64,000 nucleotides of DNA from positions 3,155,876 to 3,219,875 of the forward strand of contig JAKSZT010017954.1 in assembly GCA_026826555.1 (NCBI GenBank), written 5' to 3'. The position numbers and the translations under genes are program-made. How positions within the stretch are numbered: the first letter of the stretch is position 1; each line of letters begins with the position of its first letter. Below the pieces are notes generated by a model. The model was given only the letters and a program-made list of their open reading frames with translations. It ran no database searches and had not been told where the DNA came from. Origin of the DNA: Tolypeutes matacus. Lineage: Eukaryota; Chordata; Mammalia; Cingulata; Chlamyphoridae. Positions 44,300 to 57,539 of this stretch are shown here, piece after piece.

Positions 44300-47200
44300 A
44301 GGGAAGCGTGGAGAGGTTGGGAATGGACCCAGGTAGGACCTGCACGAGGCTCTCAGCCGCGCTGGGCAGTGGTTGGGGGCAAGACTGCATGTGATACCGT
44401 TCGAATCTTCCCCTTCAACTAAATTTTAAATTACTCGAAACACACAGGTGTTAAGCTCAAGCCATTTCCTCCTCCTCTGGTTCTAAACATTGAGGGAAAG
44501 CATTAGCCGTGAGTGTGGCTCTGCAGTGATTCTTTGCCTATATGCAAACCTGCACTTATACTTGCATAATCCGTGTTTAGATTGTGTTGACGAAAATCTG
44601 ATCACACGATACATATTGGTAGGCCGCTTGCTGGGTAGGATTTAACAATTACCACCACCCATTTCCAAGTCAATGCGTGCACATCATCTTGTTCTTTCTA
44701 ACGGTGGCATTGAAACTGCAGGGCGGCTCCCATTTCCCCTTATTTCATACAATATAGCTCGGAAGTTCCAGAGGAGGTGGGCCTCAAGTGGAGGGACTGC
44801 CCTGGAGTCAGAGACACGGGTGGGAGGGGGTACCTGCCCTGGGGAGCCCCTCTCTGATCCTCAGAGGCCATGCTCCCATCCCTGGGGACTGGGGGCTGAG
44901 ACCTCACACCGCTGGAGGGAGCCTGGGCAGATGGAACCAGGGCTGTGAAGGGACCTGGGTTGGGGCAGGGGCTGGGGGTCCAAGAGGTCCTGGGCCAAGC
45001 TGGCCAGAGGGAGAGAGAAAGCCTAGCTCAGGCCCTGCGTCTGGGGTTGGGTGGGACCAGGAGACCAGCCTTGGGTCCCGGGGCTGCAAGCCCTGCCACC
45101 TGGCAGTGCCCACCTGCTTATCTTGCCCTCACAAGCAGTGGGCTCCCGATGGAGTACCTAGCTCCTTTTCACATGAGGCTCTCCGGCAGGCCCGCCAGTG
45201 TGGCCATGCTTGGGGCTAAGTGCACAGCTACAGGACTCAGTGCTGAGAGAAGACAGCAGTAGTTTGAAGACACAGTATAACCTTGCTTTCATGGTTACCC
45301 AAGGGCTGAGAGCACACTGGGAACTGCCTGTGGGCTGGGACGGCTGGGAAGACTTCCTGAAGGAAGCAAATTTGAACCGGCCCAGAAAGACAGAAATGTG
45401 CTTGCAGCCCAGAGGAAAAGACCCTGGGTTCTGACCCAGATCTGACACTTGCTGTATGAGCATGGCCAAGTTTCTATCCTCTCTGGACCTCAGTTTGCTG
45501 AGCTGTGTCCTGGGCACACACTTGGAATTGGCCTTGGGAAGCGCTCGGGCTGGGGACCTAGAAGGTACCAGGCAAGGGAGGTGGCATATGCAAGGAGACC
45601 ACCTTTCTCGAGGAAAAGGCCTGGGCTGGGGTCAGAGGCTTGGATTCCACAGCTCCGTCTCTGCCTCCCCTGCCCCTCTGAGCCTCAGTTTCCATGCCTG
45701 TGCAATGGGAGTGGTGGAGGGGTTAAGAAGGTCGGTGTGTGAGGCACCTGGGTGCCCAGGCCCTGCTCCTGAACACTCCAAGTGAGAGGTGGTCCTGGGC
45801 AGGAGGGTGGCCAGACTTTCTGTGTGGGCAGCCCTGTTGCACAAGGGCCCTTACACCAGCTGAAATCTGGCTCCCTGAGGGCATGGCTGCTTAAGCTTCC
45901 AGGCCACGAAGATAAGTCCTAGGGGCCTTCCGAGGCCCCAGGCCTCCTGGGGCCAGTGCTTGGTTGGGAGGGAGATGGGCTAGAACCTGCCCTGGGCTGC
46001 TGCTTGCAGCCAGGGGGAACAGAGCAGGGGCCCTGGGGTCAGAAAGCCGGGAGTTTAAATCCTGGATCCACAATCTCCTGGCAAGCCTCAGTTTCCCCAC
46101 CTGTCAATAGGGCACAATCATGGCCCCCTGGAACCTCACAGAGGTGTTGTCCAGCCATGCACGTGCAGTGATGGTCCCGGCCTGGCCTGGGAGGCTCTCA
46201 GGGGACCCCAGTTCCTTCACTGCTCCCTCTCGCAAGCCCACAGCCTTCCCAGGGGCCTCAGGACTGGGTTTGGGGGCCAGGGGTGTGTGCAGGCAGTCAG
46301 TCCATCAGTCTCAGGCCTGTGAGTGTGGAGGGGCCCTGGCCTACAGGAGGAAAACAAGTGGGGGGTAGGGGGGCCGCGGACAGGGTGGGGGGAGCTGACT
46401 GAAGGGCTGGCCAGCAGCTCCACGCAATCTGTCTGCTATGCAGTCCCGGGCCTGGCCTGTATTTATTTATGCTGAGCGTGTATTTATATCAGCCCCTTTC
46501 TCATTAATAGGGCAGGAAATGGCTGGAATTGTTACATACCTGGCGGCCCAGGGGTCCCACTCGGCCAAGACACACAGGGCCCCAGCCGCCCTGCCACGGC
46601 CGTGAGGGGCCCCCTCAGTCTGCCCACAGGCCCGGGCCTGAGTCCTGGCCCCTCACTGACCCCCTTTCACTGAGGCCCCCTCTGTCTCCTTGAGCTCCCG
46701 TTTGACCCCAGCCTACTGTCCGGACAGTGGGGTTCATTCAGTCCTTGGCCGACGTTCCCCAATCAGTAGGACTGGGAGGCACCAAAGTGCAGTTGGGGAG
46801 ATGGGGGCGAGAAATCTGGGTCTCCTGATTTGGGGATGGGACCCCCAGGGGTGGAGGGCCGGGCAGAGGAGGAAGTGAGGGGAAGTTAGAGGGCTTTCCT
46901 GAGAATAGGGGTGTCCCCCCCCGGGGCTCTGGGCTGTGCTCCTCCTTCCCCCTGTAGGCCCAGCTACATATACACTTGGGCAGACCTGCTCCCTCCAGCC
47001 CATGGCAGGGGTCTCTGTTTACTGCCTCCCGCATGCTGCCCCAGGCCTGCCACAGGAGCAGGGGTCCTGCCATCCCGCTCACTCTGGCTTTGATGAGGCT
47101 TCCACTTTCGGGGCCCAGCAGCCCCATCCCTGGCCCTTGCACTGCACCCCAAACCCAGCCAGCATCTCTAGCCAGGCCCCAGCTCTTTGGGCCCGGGCCC

Positions 47201-50200
47201 CAGGTGGGGCTGCCAGAGCTGAGAGGCGTGGCCCCCTCCCCAGAGCGCTCGCCTGACATAACCTATTAGCACTTCTCGCCTGAGCCCGGATCCCCCCCGC
47301 CAGCCTCCCCAGCCCCTGGGCTGCTCCTGCCCTCCCTTCCCCACTGCTGGGCGGGGGTGGGGTCAGAAGGAGCCTGCGGGACCCCCAGCAGCCCCAGGGG
47401 TAGCTGTGCCTGTTTCTCGGCGGGGGCGCAGGTGCTGCTGCTACCTACCCTCTGCTCAGGGTAGGCTTCCGCTTGGCTGGGACCCGGGGCAGCTGCCCGG
47501 CATTCAGGTGGGTTGACCCTTGATCTCAGTCTGCTGTGGCCTCCCTGGCCTCCTGGCTCAGAGGCTGGAGCTGGAGACTGGAGGCCAGAAGGCAGGAGGC
47601 TCCCTGAGGTCCTGTCCTTGGTTCCCAACCCTGCTTTCTCAGCCCGTCTAGGGCCTGGTGGGCTCCAGCTGAGCTTGGGCAGCTCCTGGAGGCTGAGGAG
47701 GGGGCTGCTGGGAGACTTCCAGTTCTCTTGGCTGGAGACCTCCTATGGGGGGGCAGGGGCTGCTACAGGGTCTCAGAGGGTTCCCCCTGCTGTCCCACCC
47801 CTTTCTGGAGCCAAAGGGCTTTGTGGGGAGAGGTGGGCCAGGCCCTAGGGAAGGCACTTCCTCTGAGCTCCCTCGCCAGTGCTTTCCTGGATGTCTCAAG
47901 TCCCCACCTCACAGAGCCTCCAGGGGAGAAACCACCTCTGGGAGCTGCCCGCTTTGAGATGGGACCGTAGTAACCACATAGGGAGCCATGGGGGCAGATG
48001 TGGCATACAGTGGGTGCTCAATAAATGCCAGAGCCTTGCTTTAGTTTCCCCCTCCTAGTTTCCTCTACCACCTCAGCCAGCAGCTGGATGTCAGGTGGAA
48101 CCGCGCAGTCCAGAGAGTGCCGAGGGGTGGGCCCCCAGGGCCAGGCCTGGCCTCCAAGAGTCCCCGCGGGTGATACCGTGTCTCTCCACTGGGACCTGCC
48201 TTGAGGGTCAGGGTTTCACCCCACAGCTGCTTGGCCAGTGATGTCCATGTCACCTAATTGTGGAGGTCCGTCTGTGAAGGTCTGTGGGGGTGGGGAGAGG
48301 CAGGCATTGGACAGCCAGGCCCCTACCCCAAAGCTGCCTGTGGTTTAAGGATCCCAGACCCTCTGCTCCCCACTGCACCTGCCCTTTGGGCCCTGCCGGC
48401 CTCTGAGTCTGGATTTTGGGGGACTCTGGACCCCGTGGGCTGAGGGCTAGGAGGCTGGGGATGGGGTGCTAGAGAGGGCATGAGCAGGCAGGCCCCTGGG
48501 CCTAGCGCCCTCAGCCCCAGGCCCCTGGGCCCAGGCTCTGCAGCTGGGCCCCACAGCCACTCTCACTCACACCACGCACATCTGGAGCTGTGGCCCGCCC
48601 CCCATCCCCGGCCTGCATCTGGAGCCCGAAGCTGGCTTGCCAGCTAAACACAGAGCATCTGGGCCCTGCAGAGTCTGTTCCTAGGTTAACGTGGCCCATC
48701 TGGACCCATGGCTGCTGCTCCGCCCCGTCTCCGTCTCCGCAGCAGAATGCTGGCTGCACATCTGGAGGGCGGGAGCCCGTGGTCCCCCCACCAGGGGCCT
48801 CCCGGCCAGGTCCACTGCCTGGGCTTCCGTGTCCTGAGACGGGGGTCCTGGGTGCAGAGGTCCCACCCTTCCTTTCTGGATGACGCGGCTCACAGGCCTT
48901 CTTGTGGGGGCTGCCTTGGGAATAGCTTAGTTTTGACATAATCTAGACACATGTCCCCTGCCAGGAGTGGTGACAGCTTCCACTCTGCACCAGCTCACCC
49001 GGCAGCCCCGTTGGCACTGCTTGAAAGCGCTTCTGGGGCCTCCTGGACTGCCTGCTGGCCCTCTCCCTCCAGGGGTGTCTCAGATATTGCGGGGGGTGCC
49101 ACCAGCTGTGGGGGTATGGCATTGGGTGCCTGTCCTGGAGCCCACCTCACACGACGAGCCCCTCTGTCAATTCCTGGGAACCCTCCCTTCTCCCTCCTTC
49201 CCTCTCAATGTCCGTGCTTGGCAGGATGGGGGCTGGCCTTCTCCCCAGACCCCCACACTCAGAGAAGAGAGCCTGGGGTTGCTCAGGGCCGTGGGGCTGC
49301 CTGGGCAGAGACATGCCACCGAGGGCAGCCCGGAAGCAATGGGGGCGGAGGCAGGTCTGGGTGTGGCTGGAGGAGACTTTCGGGCCTTGGGAACTGCCCA
49401 GTGTTGACCTGTGTCACTTAGACCCTCTCTCCTGACCTCACTGGGGGCATGTGACCCTAATGAGCAAAAGTACGTGGGCGTCTTAAGTCATTGTCATCAT
49501 GGTAGTGAGCTCCCTGTCACAGAGAGAACCAAGCCTGTGGGGCTGCTCTCCAGCAGGGACATGGAAGAGGCAATTCTTGCAAGGAACCCAAGGCTGTGTT
49601 AGACAAGCCCCTAGTGCCGTGCAAGTTTCTAGGATTCTGTGATGCTGCTTCCCAGGTTCTGGAGCGTCTGTGATAGAGGTATGTATAAATAGCCATGGGG
49701 TGGAGGCCAGGCATGTGGTGTGAGGGGCTGGGGAGAGGTAGGCGGGGAAGGATGGGTGTTGGGGATGCTGAGATGCCAGCCTGTGCCCTGGGGACTGAGG
49801 GTCTCATATCCTCTCTGCCCGAATGGCCTCACCCCCGGTGCCGGCCCAGCCTCCGAGGCGTTTGTGCTCAGAGCGCAGGCGATTCCACATCCTGTGGAAT
49901 CAAGCTTTATCACAGTATCACTGGCCCCAAATGAAAGGAATCCTTTACTGCTGTAGCCTCCAACCCGGGTGCCCTGGAGCAACAGGCAGTTTAAACCACA
50001 GAGTTCCATGCCTTCTTCTGCACCTCCTTACGCATGGAAAATGCGAGTCAACAAACATGCAAGACAGAGACACAAATAAAAAATAATGAGGGGAACATTT
50101 ATTGAGTATTCATGATGGGCCAGACACAGTTCCGAGAGTTTTCCCTGGGTTAACTCATTCCAGCCTCACTGTTGTTATCCTTAGCCCACTTTGCAGATGG

Positions 50201-53200
50201 GGAAGCTGAGGCTTTAAGGTCTACTCGGCTATCGGGTGGCAGAGGTGGGATTCAAACCAGGCAGCCTGGCTCTGCAGCCTGTGTCCTTAACTGCTGCCCC
50301 ACACTGCCCCTCTGCAAGGGGCTGAGAGAGGCAGAGCTGAGATGGACACAGGGAGGCAGGGGGAGGGGTGACTCCCAGGCCCTCGGCTCTGGCTATGCTG
50401 AGAAGCCATGAGGAGAAGCAGAAGTGACCCAGACCCAGGTCTTCGGAGTGAGCCGTCCAGGCACTGAAACCCCCCTGCCTTCTAGAGCTTTCCAAAGTCA
50501 AACAGATTCAGGCTTTGCACTGTCTAGGACTTGCTGGCAGGGACGGAGCTGGGTTAACCAAGAGGGTGGGAGTCAGGTGGGAGTCAGGGTCTGCAGCTTC
50601 AGAACCCCCTGCTGGGGCCCTGCCTCCCGGGGAACACCCAGCCCTGAGGTGGGGGCCTTCCGGGGTGGGGGCTGGGGCATTCTGCATGGGGAGGTCCTTC
50701 CCTCCCTCTGCGTCTGCTGCCATCTGACCTGCCAGAGGGAGGCCAGTCAGGAGGAGAGGGCAGCGTTGCGTTGCGAGCAGCCCAGCCCCCTCTAGACCCC
50801 CAGGTTCACCTTCTTTGCCCCACAGGTACCTTTGCTAGCCTCTTCCAGCCCCCCAGAGCCCCTCCTCTCTCCACCCCTCACTGGCTGGGTTTATCTCAAT
50901 TCAGACAACAACCTTGATGGGAAGGTCCCATTATCACCCCCAGTTTAGAGATGAGGAAACTGAGGCTCAGAGACGGTAAGTTCTCTAGTCATACAGCTGA
51001 TGCAAGTCTGGGCCTGTCTGACCGCCCTCCCTGAGCCTCTAATTCCCATCCCTGCCAAGGGGACCGGGAAGAAACCTCCTCCCCGATCCTTCAGACTCAT
51101 GGGGTAGGGTCCCCGCCTGAAGCCCCCATGTCCTGGCTGGGCTGAGCCCAGGTCTGAGGGGCTGGCCTGGGGTCTGGGGCCCCGGGTGGGAAGGGAGCAG
51201 CGGGAGCCAGCAGTGCTGGGAGAACAATGGAAGTGAAAGGAGCGGAAATCCTCCGGGAAGCGGGAGGGAGGGAAGGAGGCCAGGTCGGCAGGGGGTTCCA
51301 GACAGGCTGGGTCCTGGAGCCCATGGGGCAGGGGTTAGCCTCTGGGGTAGCAGCCATGTTTCTCTGTGTGTTTAAGATGCTCTGGTGTGGGTCCTGAGTG
51401 AGGAGACTGAGGCAGGAAGCTCAGACCCGGACCCTGTCCTGTGGCCTGAGGGGTCCTGGCCTGAAGGAAAAGTGGATGTTCCTGTGAGCTGGACAAGAGG
51501 ACGAAGAGGATGGGGCCAGCAAGAATGCCGAGGGAAGGGGAGGTGGGCTCCCCGGAAGCCAGCCTAGCTACCCCCCAGCTCACCAGGTGGACGTTCCTGG
51601 GGCCCGGGGTCCTGTCCCCTCATCCTTCCACCCCCAACAGTGACATCGTTGTGATGCTCAGGTCTCACAAACCTCTGGGATCAGATGGGGAAACTGAGGT
51701 TCAGCTGGTGGCTGGTGGAGAACTCAGGTCGGTCTGAGTCCACCAGTGTTTACGGACTGCCTGCTCCATGTCCCTCCCTGGTCCCCCAAGGATCTGAGCC
51801 TCTCTGGGCCTCAGGTTCTGGTGGGTCACCTGGGAGGGTGCTTCTCAAGGCAGCCCCTGAGCTCACCTGGGGCTGTAACGTGTGACCCTGACCCCCGGGG
51901 AGGTGGGGCCCAGCCCTGCTCCCGGCGTCTGGGTTAGCCAGAGGTTCCCAGATGTGACCCTGGACTGCTGGTCTAAGGAAAGCCTCAGGTGAGGGCTCTG
52001 CCTTTGAGCCCCTCACCTGGCAGGCCGGGGTCTCACCCTCCACCCCAGCAGCCCTTGGCCTCGCTGCAGGCTCATTCCCTCCCCCCGGGTGCTGCTTGGC
52101 TGCTGATCCCAGCAGAGCCCCTCGCTCTGTCGCCCTTCACACCTGGGGAAAGAGATTATGAAAAAGCACTCAGGGCAGTGGGGACCTGCCCAGAGGGTCT
52201 GTCCGGTGGCCCAGCTCCCTCTTCTTCCTCTGAGCTGAGCAGGGCTTTGGCCATTCTCTCAACCCACCAAGACGCCTCCTCCACGCCGGGCCCAGGGCTG
52301 GGAAGCTGGAGACCTGCGGCTGAGCTGGGGGTCTGCTGTTTGCAGGCTCCGATGGCTCAAGGGCTTCCTCTCTGCTCTTGGTTTCTCCCTCTGTCAGGTC
52401 CAAGGTCTCTTCGGGCTCTCGCTTGGGTGAAGCCAGCCTCTCACTCTCAGCCTCCAGTTCCCTCCTTCCCAAAGCCCTGGCTCGGGCCCTCACCCAGGCC
52501 CCTGGGGGACGCCTCACGAGCAGGTGTGAGGGTCTTTCCTTCTCACGCTCTCCTCAGGGCCCAGCCCCGAGCTCATATTAGGGGCAAGTTCTCCCAGACA
52601 AGCCGAGCCAGTCAACAAACAGGCGACCAAAACAACAAGCGGAGATTACGAAACCCAGATTCAGGGAATGAGGCCACTCAGTGCCTCTCTCTCGGACAGG
52701 GGGTGGCGAAATTGGGCCAGGCCTGAGGGTCAGAGCCTGCCTGGCCGGGACTATTTTTGTACTGTCTGGGGGGTGGGGGCTGATGAAATCCCAGCTGCAT
52801 TTCACCAAAACACTTTCCCCTTAAGCCGGGGCTCCATGTGGTTCAAATTCACTGTCACTTAACTCATCACTCAAGGCTCTGAGCCGCACCCCCGCCACCC
52901 CTTCACCCCCCAAAAAAAGACAAAAACACACAGTCTCTGGCTTGCAGACGAGGTGGGCGTGAGGGGCCGTGACAGGCAGGCTGGCTGCCCTGACCTCAGC
53001 TGCCCTGGCCGCCAGCCCCTCCATCTGTCCTGCTCCTTCCATCTCAGCCTCAGTTTCCTCAAAGGTAAGGCAAGGAGGGTGGGCTGCTCTCCAAGCCCCT
53101 CCCTGCTGCCCGGGGTTTCTTGGGAGGCTGGGATCACTGCTGGAAGTCGACATGCTCTGAAATGAGTTTATTTCCTGGGAGTGTTCTGGCTGCTTTTGCT

Positions 53201-55100
53201 TTGCTCTGTGTTTGTCGGCCCCACCTGGTATTCATCGCCACATCGAGGCTGGCGTGGAGGCAGTCAGGGGCCCAGAGGGTGGGAAGGGGGACCACCAGGG
53301 GCCTTTGATTCTTTATCAAACTTGCCGCCCGCCCCGGGGCCTCTGGCTTTACAAACTGCACTGACCCTGTGGCTTGCCGGATGGGGCAGCTGTGGCCATG
53401 GGCGCCTTTGGTGATGGACCCCCCAGGCGCTTCCACCCATGTGGGCACCGATCCAGAGCCCTTAATTTAGCCCACGCAAAGTTGGCATTTCTCAGGAGGA
53501 GCTATAGCTGGGGGCGGAGGCGGCCCCCTGCTGTCCTTCTGTCCCGTTTTGTGTGTCTGTCTCTCCTGCTAGACTGTGGGCCTCTCCAGGGGAGGGGAGG
53601 GCCGATCCGGGCACCCATCCTTGGATCTCCAGTGCCCAGCAAACGCTCGTGGAATGAATTAATACATGCTTCAAACCAAGTTGAAGTGCTGCTATTTTCA
53701 TTATCTTCTGGCCTGATGAACCCAGAGCTGCAGCTCTCCCAGGTAAATACTGAAAACCAGGCTTTTGTGTATCTCGCAGCCAGGGGCATAATTCCCTTTC
53801 TGAATTAGCTAGGAAGGAAAGCCCAAATCCCTAGAGAGAGGCAGCCCCTGAGGTCCCCGTTGCTCCCAGCAGGGCTGTCCGTGACCCCCCCCCCCCCGCT
53901 GGCTGCCCCCCTGGCCTTGATCTCTAATCCCCCGGGCTGAGGGAGCAGCAGGGTGGAGCTCCAGGAGTTTGCTTTCCTGGGCAGGGCCAGGCAGTTCCTG
54001 AAGCAGTGGTGTTGTTTGGGTGCAAACATTTCCCTGTATTGTCTGGCTTCTGAAGGCAGCCAAGAGTCTGAGCAGGTGGGAGGGAGCTGCAGCAGAATTC
54101 TCCCCTCCGCCCCAGAGAGGACAGGAGCCTTTCAGCACACTGTGGGGGGCCGGGGGGTTGTCCCAGGTCCTGAGGGACTGAGGGGAACTAGAAAAGGACA
54201 GAGTGGGGAGTCTAGCTTGGGGGAGTTGGGGAGTCAGGGGTGGACATGATTGGCCTGAGAATTCATGTCCAGCCAAAGACTGAAGCTGCACCAGCCCCAG
54301 GAGGCCCCGGCACTCTGTTTCCCATGAAATCCCAGATAGCCGACCACCCCTCTCAGCTAAAGAGTCTTGACCCTCCTCCGAGGCTTCTCCTTGGTGACAC
54401 CTTTCCTGCGGATAGTGTCTCTGGGGATGGGGACCTCCTTGCTGAGCCCCAGTGAACCTCCAGAGCCCCCTGCTCTCCCTGCCTCAGGGCCTTTTAACAA
54501 GATGCTTCTCCAATGTCCACCCCTCTTCTTGAAAGTCTGGAAAAATGCTTGTCTGTATAAAGATGGCAGTGGGCAAATGCTACTCTGCACCCAAATGATG
54601 TTCCATGGAATAGTGTATTGGGAGAGGAGAATGGTTCTGGTGTCTGAGGCTGGGAAAAACTGGATTCAACAAAGTTAGACAAACCTCTCTCTTGCAGGAC
54701 TTCTCAGAGCCTTTAATAGGACTTTGCCCTACTGAGAAGGGGCACTTGTATTACAGTGTTTTCCTAGACTTACTTGATACCAGAACCGTTTTTCCCATGG
54801 AATCATTTTCAAGACAAGTGGGATAAACTCTGGGCCATATAGGTTTAGAGGACACCTCAGAGATTATTGACCTTGAACTAAGTGACCCCCAGCCGAGACG
54901 GCAGCAGTGGGTGAAAATGTTTCTCTCTTTATATTGAGTGGAAAATTACCCTTGGAGGAAATTGGCCCCATGAGGTTCCCTGGTGTCAAGCTAGTGTGGA
55001 GACCTGGCCTCAAGATTTGTCCTGTCTTCCAAGTAGATGAACTGGCAGGTGGACTGAGTTTTCTTGCTGACAAGGAGGTTAGGACAGACCTTGTCCATCT
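44300..55100. other. Intergenic GC-rich DNA beyond TMEM270, no gene
   Basis: In human a long gene-free stretch lies between TMEM270 and ELN, and this fits that. I find only repeats: MIR-like relics at about 45425-45510 (+), 46025-46155 (+), 50098-50300 (-) and 50895-51020 (-), and an L2 relic at about 53560-53660 (-). Open frames are GC-driven. A/T-richer islands near 46440-46570 and 53640-53810 are noted under findings. Confidence 0.55.
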
Positions 55101-55107
55101 CTCTAAC

Positions 55108-55307
55108 CAGGGGTTCTTAACAAGGGGTCAATGAGTTTGAATTTAAATTAAAAAAAACACAAAACATGATTCTTGTGGGGATGTGTTGGTGCAGGTATGA
55201 TATATTTATTAAATAATACACAGTATAGTGTGGACTTAGCAAGGGGTCTGTGGTTTACACCTGACTGGCAAAGGGGTCCGTGGAACGAAAAAGCTAAAGA
55301 ACCCCTG
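55108..55307. mobile_element. 200-bp nonautonomous hAT transposon relic with TSD
   Basis: Inverted ends CAGGGGTTCTTAAC and AAAGAACCCCTG. Identical flanks CTCTAAC lie at 55101-55107 and 55308-55314. Internal motifs GGGGTCAATGAGTTTGAA and GGGGTCCGTGG also fit old MER-type hAT elements. No transposase. Confidence 0.75.
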
Positions 55308-55314
55308 CTCTAAC

Positions 55315-56178
55315 TTGTTCTAAAAACTTGAGCTGCAGTTCAAAACACAGGCAACTGGGAAAGTTGAAAGGACTTCTGTCATCAAGCTTGTCTGATGGTC
55401 TAGAAAGGGCTTTGGGAGGTATCAGATTCCAAGGTCAGAATTTGGGATGAGTTAACAAGACTCAGAACATGCTGGGTCCTCAACCCTGCAGCTCATGGGG
55501 TCCTCCCCACTGTTGGAGTTCCTGGACCCCACTAGCAGGCTCTGCTATGCCCCCAGATCTGGGTCCCAGCCTGACCTTCATTAGGGGATTTCTGAAGGAG
55601 CCAAGTTCAAACTGCAGGTGACTGGCAGCCAGTCTTGTGTCCCAGTTCTAATAATGGAACACTCAGCTTTGCTCTAGCTTGTCAGTTCTCCTTCCCTTTC
55701 CCAGCACAAGTCCCACTCTGAACCCCTGCCTAGTGTGGGGGGACTCTTCTTGCCTGCTGCTGGACTTCCCAACTTCTACTCTCCTGCCTGGTTCCCAGGT
55801 CCTAGGCTCCTGTTGTGACATTCCTCTGGTCCACGGGACCCCCCCCCCACCTCCCACTAGCCTTGGCTGGTCCTCTGGTTCTGATTGCGCCCCAAGTCCT
55901 CCCTACTAGATAGCCTCCTTACGGTGATGCTGGCTGAGGGCCTGCTCCATCTCAGAAGGAGTCCAGCTGGCCAGTCCTTCCCTGTTCCAACCTGCAGCTC
56001 TCAACCGTCCCTAGGGTTTGGACATCAGACAAGTGAGAAAGAATCATTCTACTCGAGTCTGGGGATAAGACCAGGCCTTCTTGAAATTCACTCACTCATT
56101 CGCTCACTTGTCCATTCATTCAATTTACTAATTATTTCTATCAGTAATTGTTGAGTTGACCATGGTCACACTGTAAGC
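55315..56178. other. Intergenic, nothing recognised
   Basis: Unique-looking sequence between two hAT relics, with a short ACTCACTCATTCGCTCACTT-type stretch near 56091-56110. No gene signal. Confidence 0.5.
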
Positions 56179-56365
56179 CAGAAGTTCTCAAACTTGAATA
56201 TGCTCCAGAATCACCTGGAGGCTGGTAAAAACACGGAGTGCCAGGCCCCATCCCCAGAGTTTCTGACTCAGTAGGTCTGGGGTGGGTCCCCACGTTTTGC
56301 ATTTCTAACAAGCTTCTAGGCCATGTCATGCTGCTGGTCTGAGGACCACACTTTGAGAACCACTG
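56179..56365. mobile_element. hAT-Charlie-type MER relic (MER5/MER20-like)
   Basis: It starts CAGAAGTTCTCAAACTTGAA and ends CTTTGAGAACCACTG, an inverted pair. The body contains CAGAATCACCTGGAGGCTGG. Flanking 8-mers CTGTAAGC and GTCTAAGC match at 6 of 8 positions, an aged TSD. Confidence 0.7.
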
Positions 56366-57539
56366 GTCTAAGCCATTAACAGCTATTAACACCCACATAT
56401 GGACTGGTTTATCAGCCATTGAAACCAGAAGCTTTCTCCCACAAGAGGGGTCTGGACAGAGTAAGACTTGTGGAAAAACCTGGTCCCTGGGAGTAGGAGG
56501 GCAGACGCTGCCAAGAGACAGATGGAGGCCCATCAGAGCTGGTTGGGGGCATGGAGGACAAGCTTTGTCTTTTTCCTAGGCTGAGCCCAGCCCCAGAGGT
56601 CAGGGTCTGGGGATGGTAGGGAGGCAGGCAGGCCTAGGGAGGTCTGGGGCCATGCTGAGCAGAGGCTGGGACTGGCCACGGGCCTGGTGCACCTGACCTG
56701 TGGGGCTGGCCTGGCCTGCTGCCTTGGTACATCTCTGTTTTCCTTCCCAACTCCGAGCCTCCCCGAGCTCTCCTCGCTCACTCCCTCTCTGGCGGGCCCA
56801 TCCCGTCCCGCTGGCCCCTGGACAGCACATTCCTTCAGGCTGATTTCTTCCCTCAGTGGCTGCAAGCTCACGTTCTCACAGTGAGGCTAGAAGTGGGGCC
56901 AGGCACTGGGGGTGATGGCAGAATGGGGGCTTTGGCGGAGCCCTGGTCCCAGATCCAGTGACCAGAGGGTACCTGGGGTGTAGGAGGAGTTATCCCTCAG
57001 GCCAGGGGCTCCCCAGTACCCAGCCAGCCCTAAGGATTGGACGACTTTCTCCCCGACCCTGCATCCCCTGCTTATCAGGAGAGGTGCAGAGACAGGGGCT
57101 CTGGCTCATCTCCCAGGTCCCCGTCACCTCACCAGCATGGCCATGTCAGCTGTACCCTCTGCAGAGTGTGGCCCCTGTCCAGCCGGCTCCGCGGTGGGGA
57201 GCTGGCCCAAAGCCAGGCCTTCGGTGCGTCTGTCTGGTCAGGTACCTCCCTTGGGACCAGGCCCCCATTCCCTGGAAGCCTCCTCATGTAGGGGATGGCT
57301 GGGAACAGTCTCCCCTCCAGGCTAGCAAGACTCGGTCGTCTCCCATTTGGAGGTGGGAGGTGGGTGCGGCCAGGGAGACGACATGCTGGTGACCTGTCTT
57401 CTCTTTCCTCCCCTGTACCTGGTGGGCCCCAGTGTTCAGAGGGACCTGCTGCCCTGCCAGCAGAGAGGGGCTGGAGCATGTGTCCTGGCGTTTCCGTGTC
57501 TTTCCTGGGCTGCCTCTGCTGGGTCAGGGCTCTGCCTTC
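56366..57539. other. Intergenic, no gene seen
   Basis: GC-rich unique sequence leading into the minisatellite. Overlapping open frames on both strands show no domain. Confidence 0.5.
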
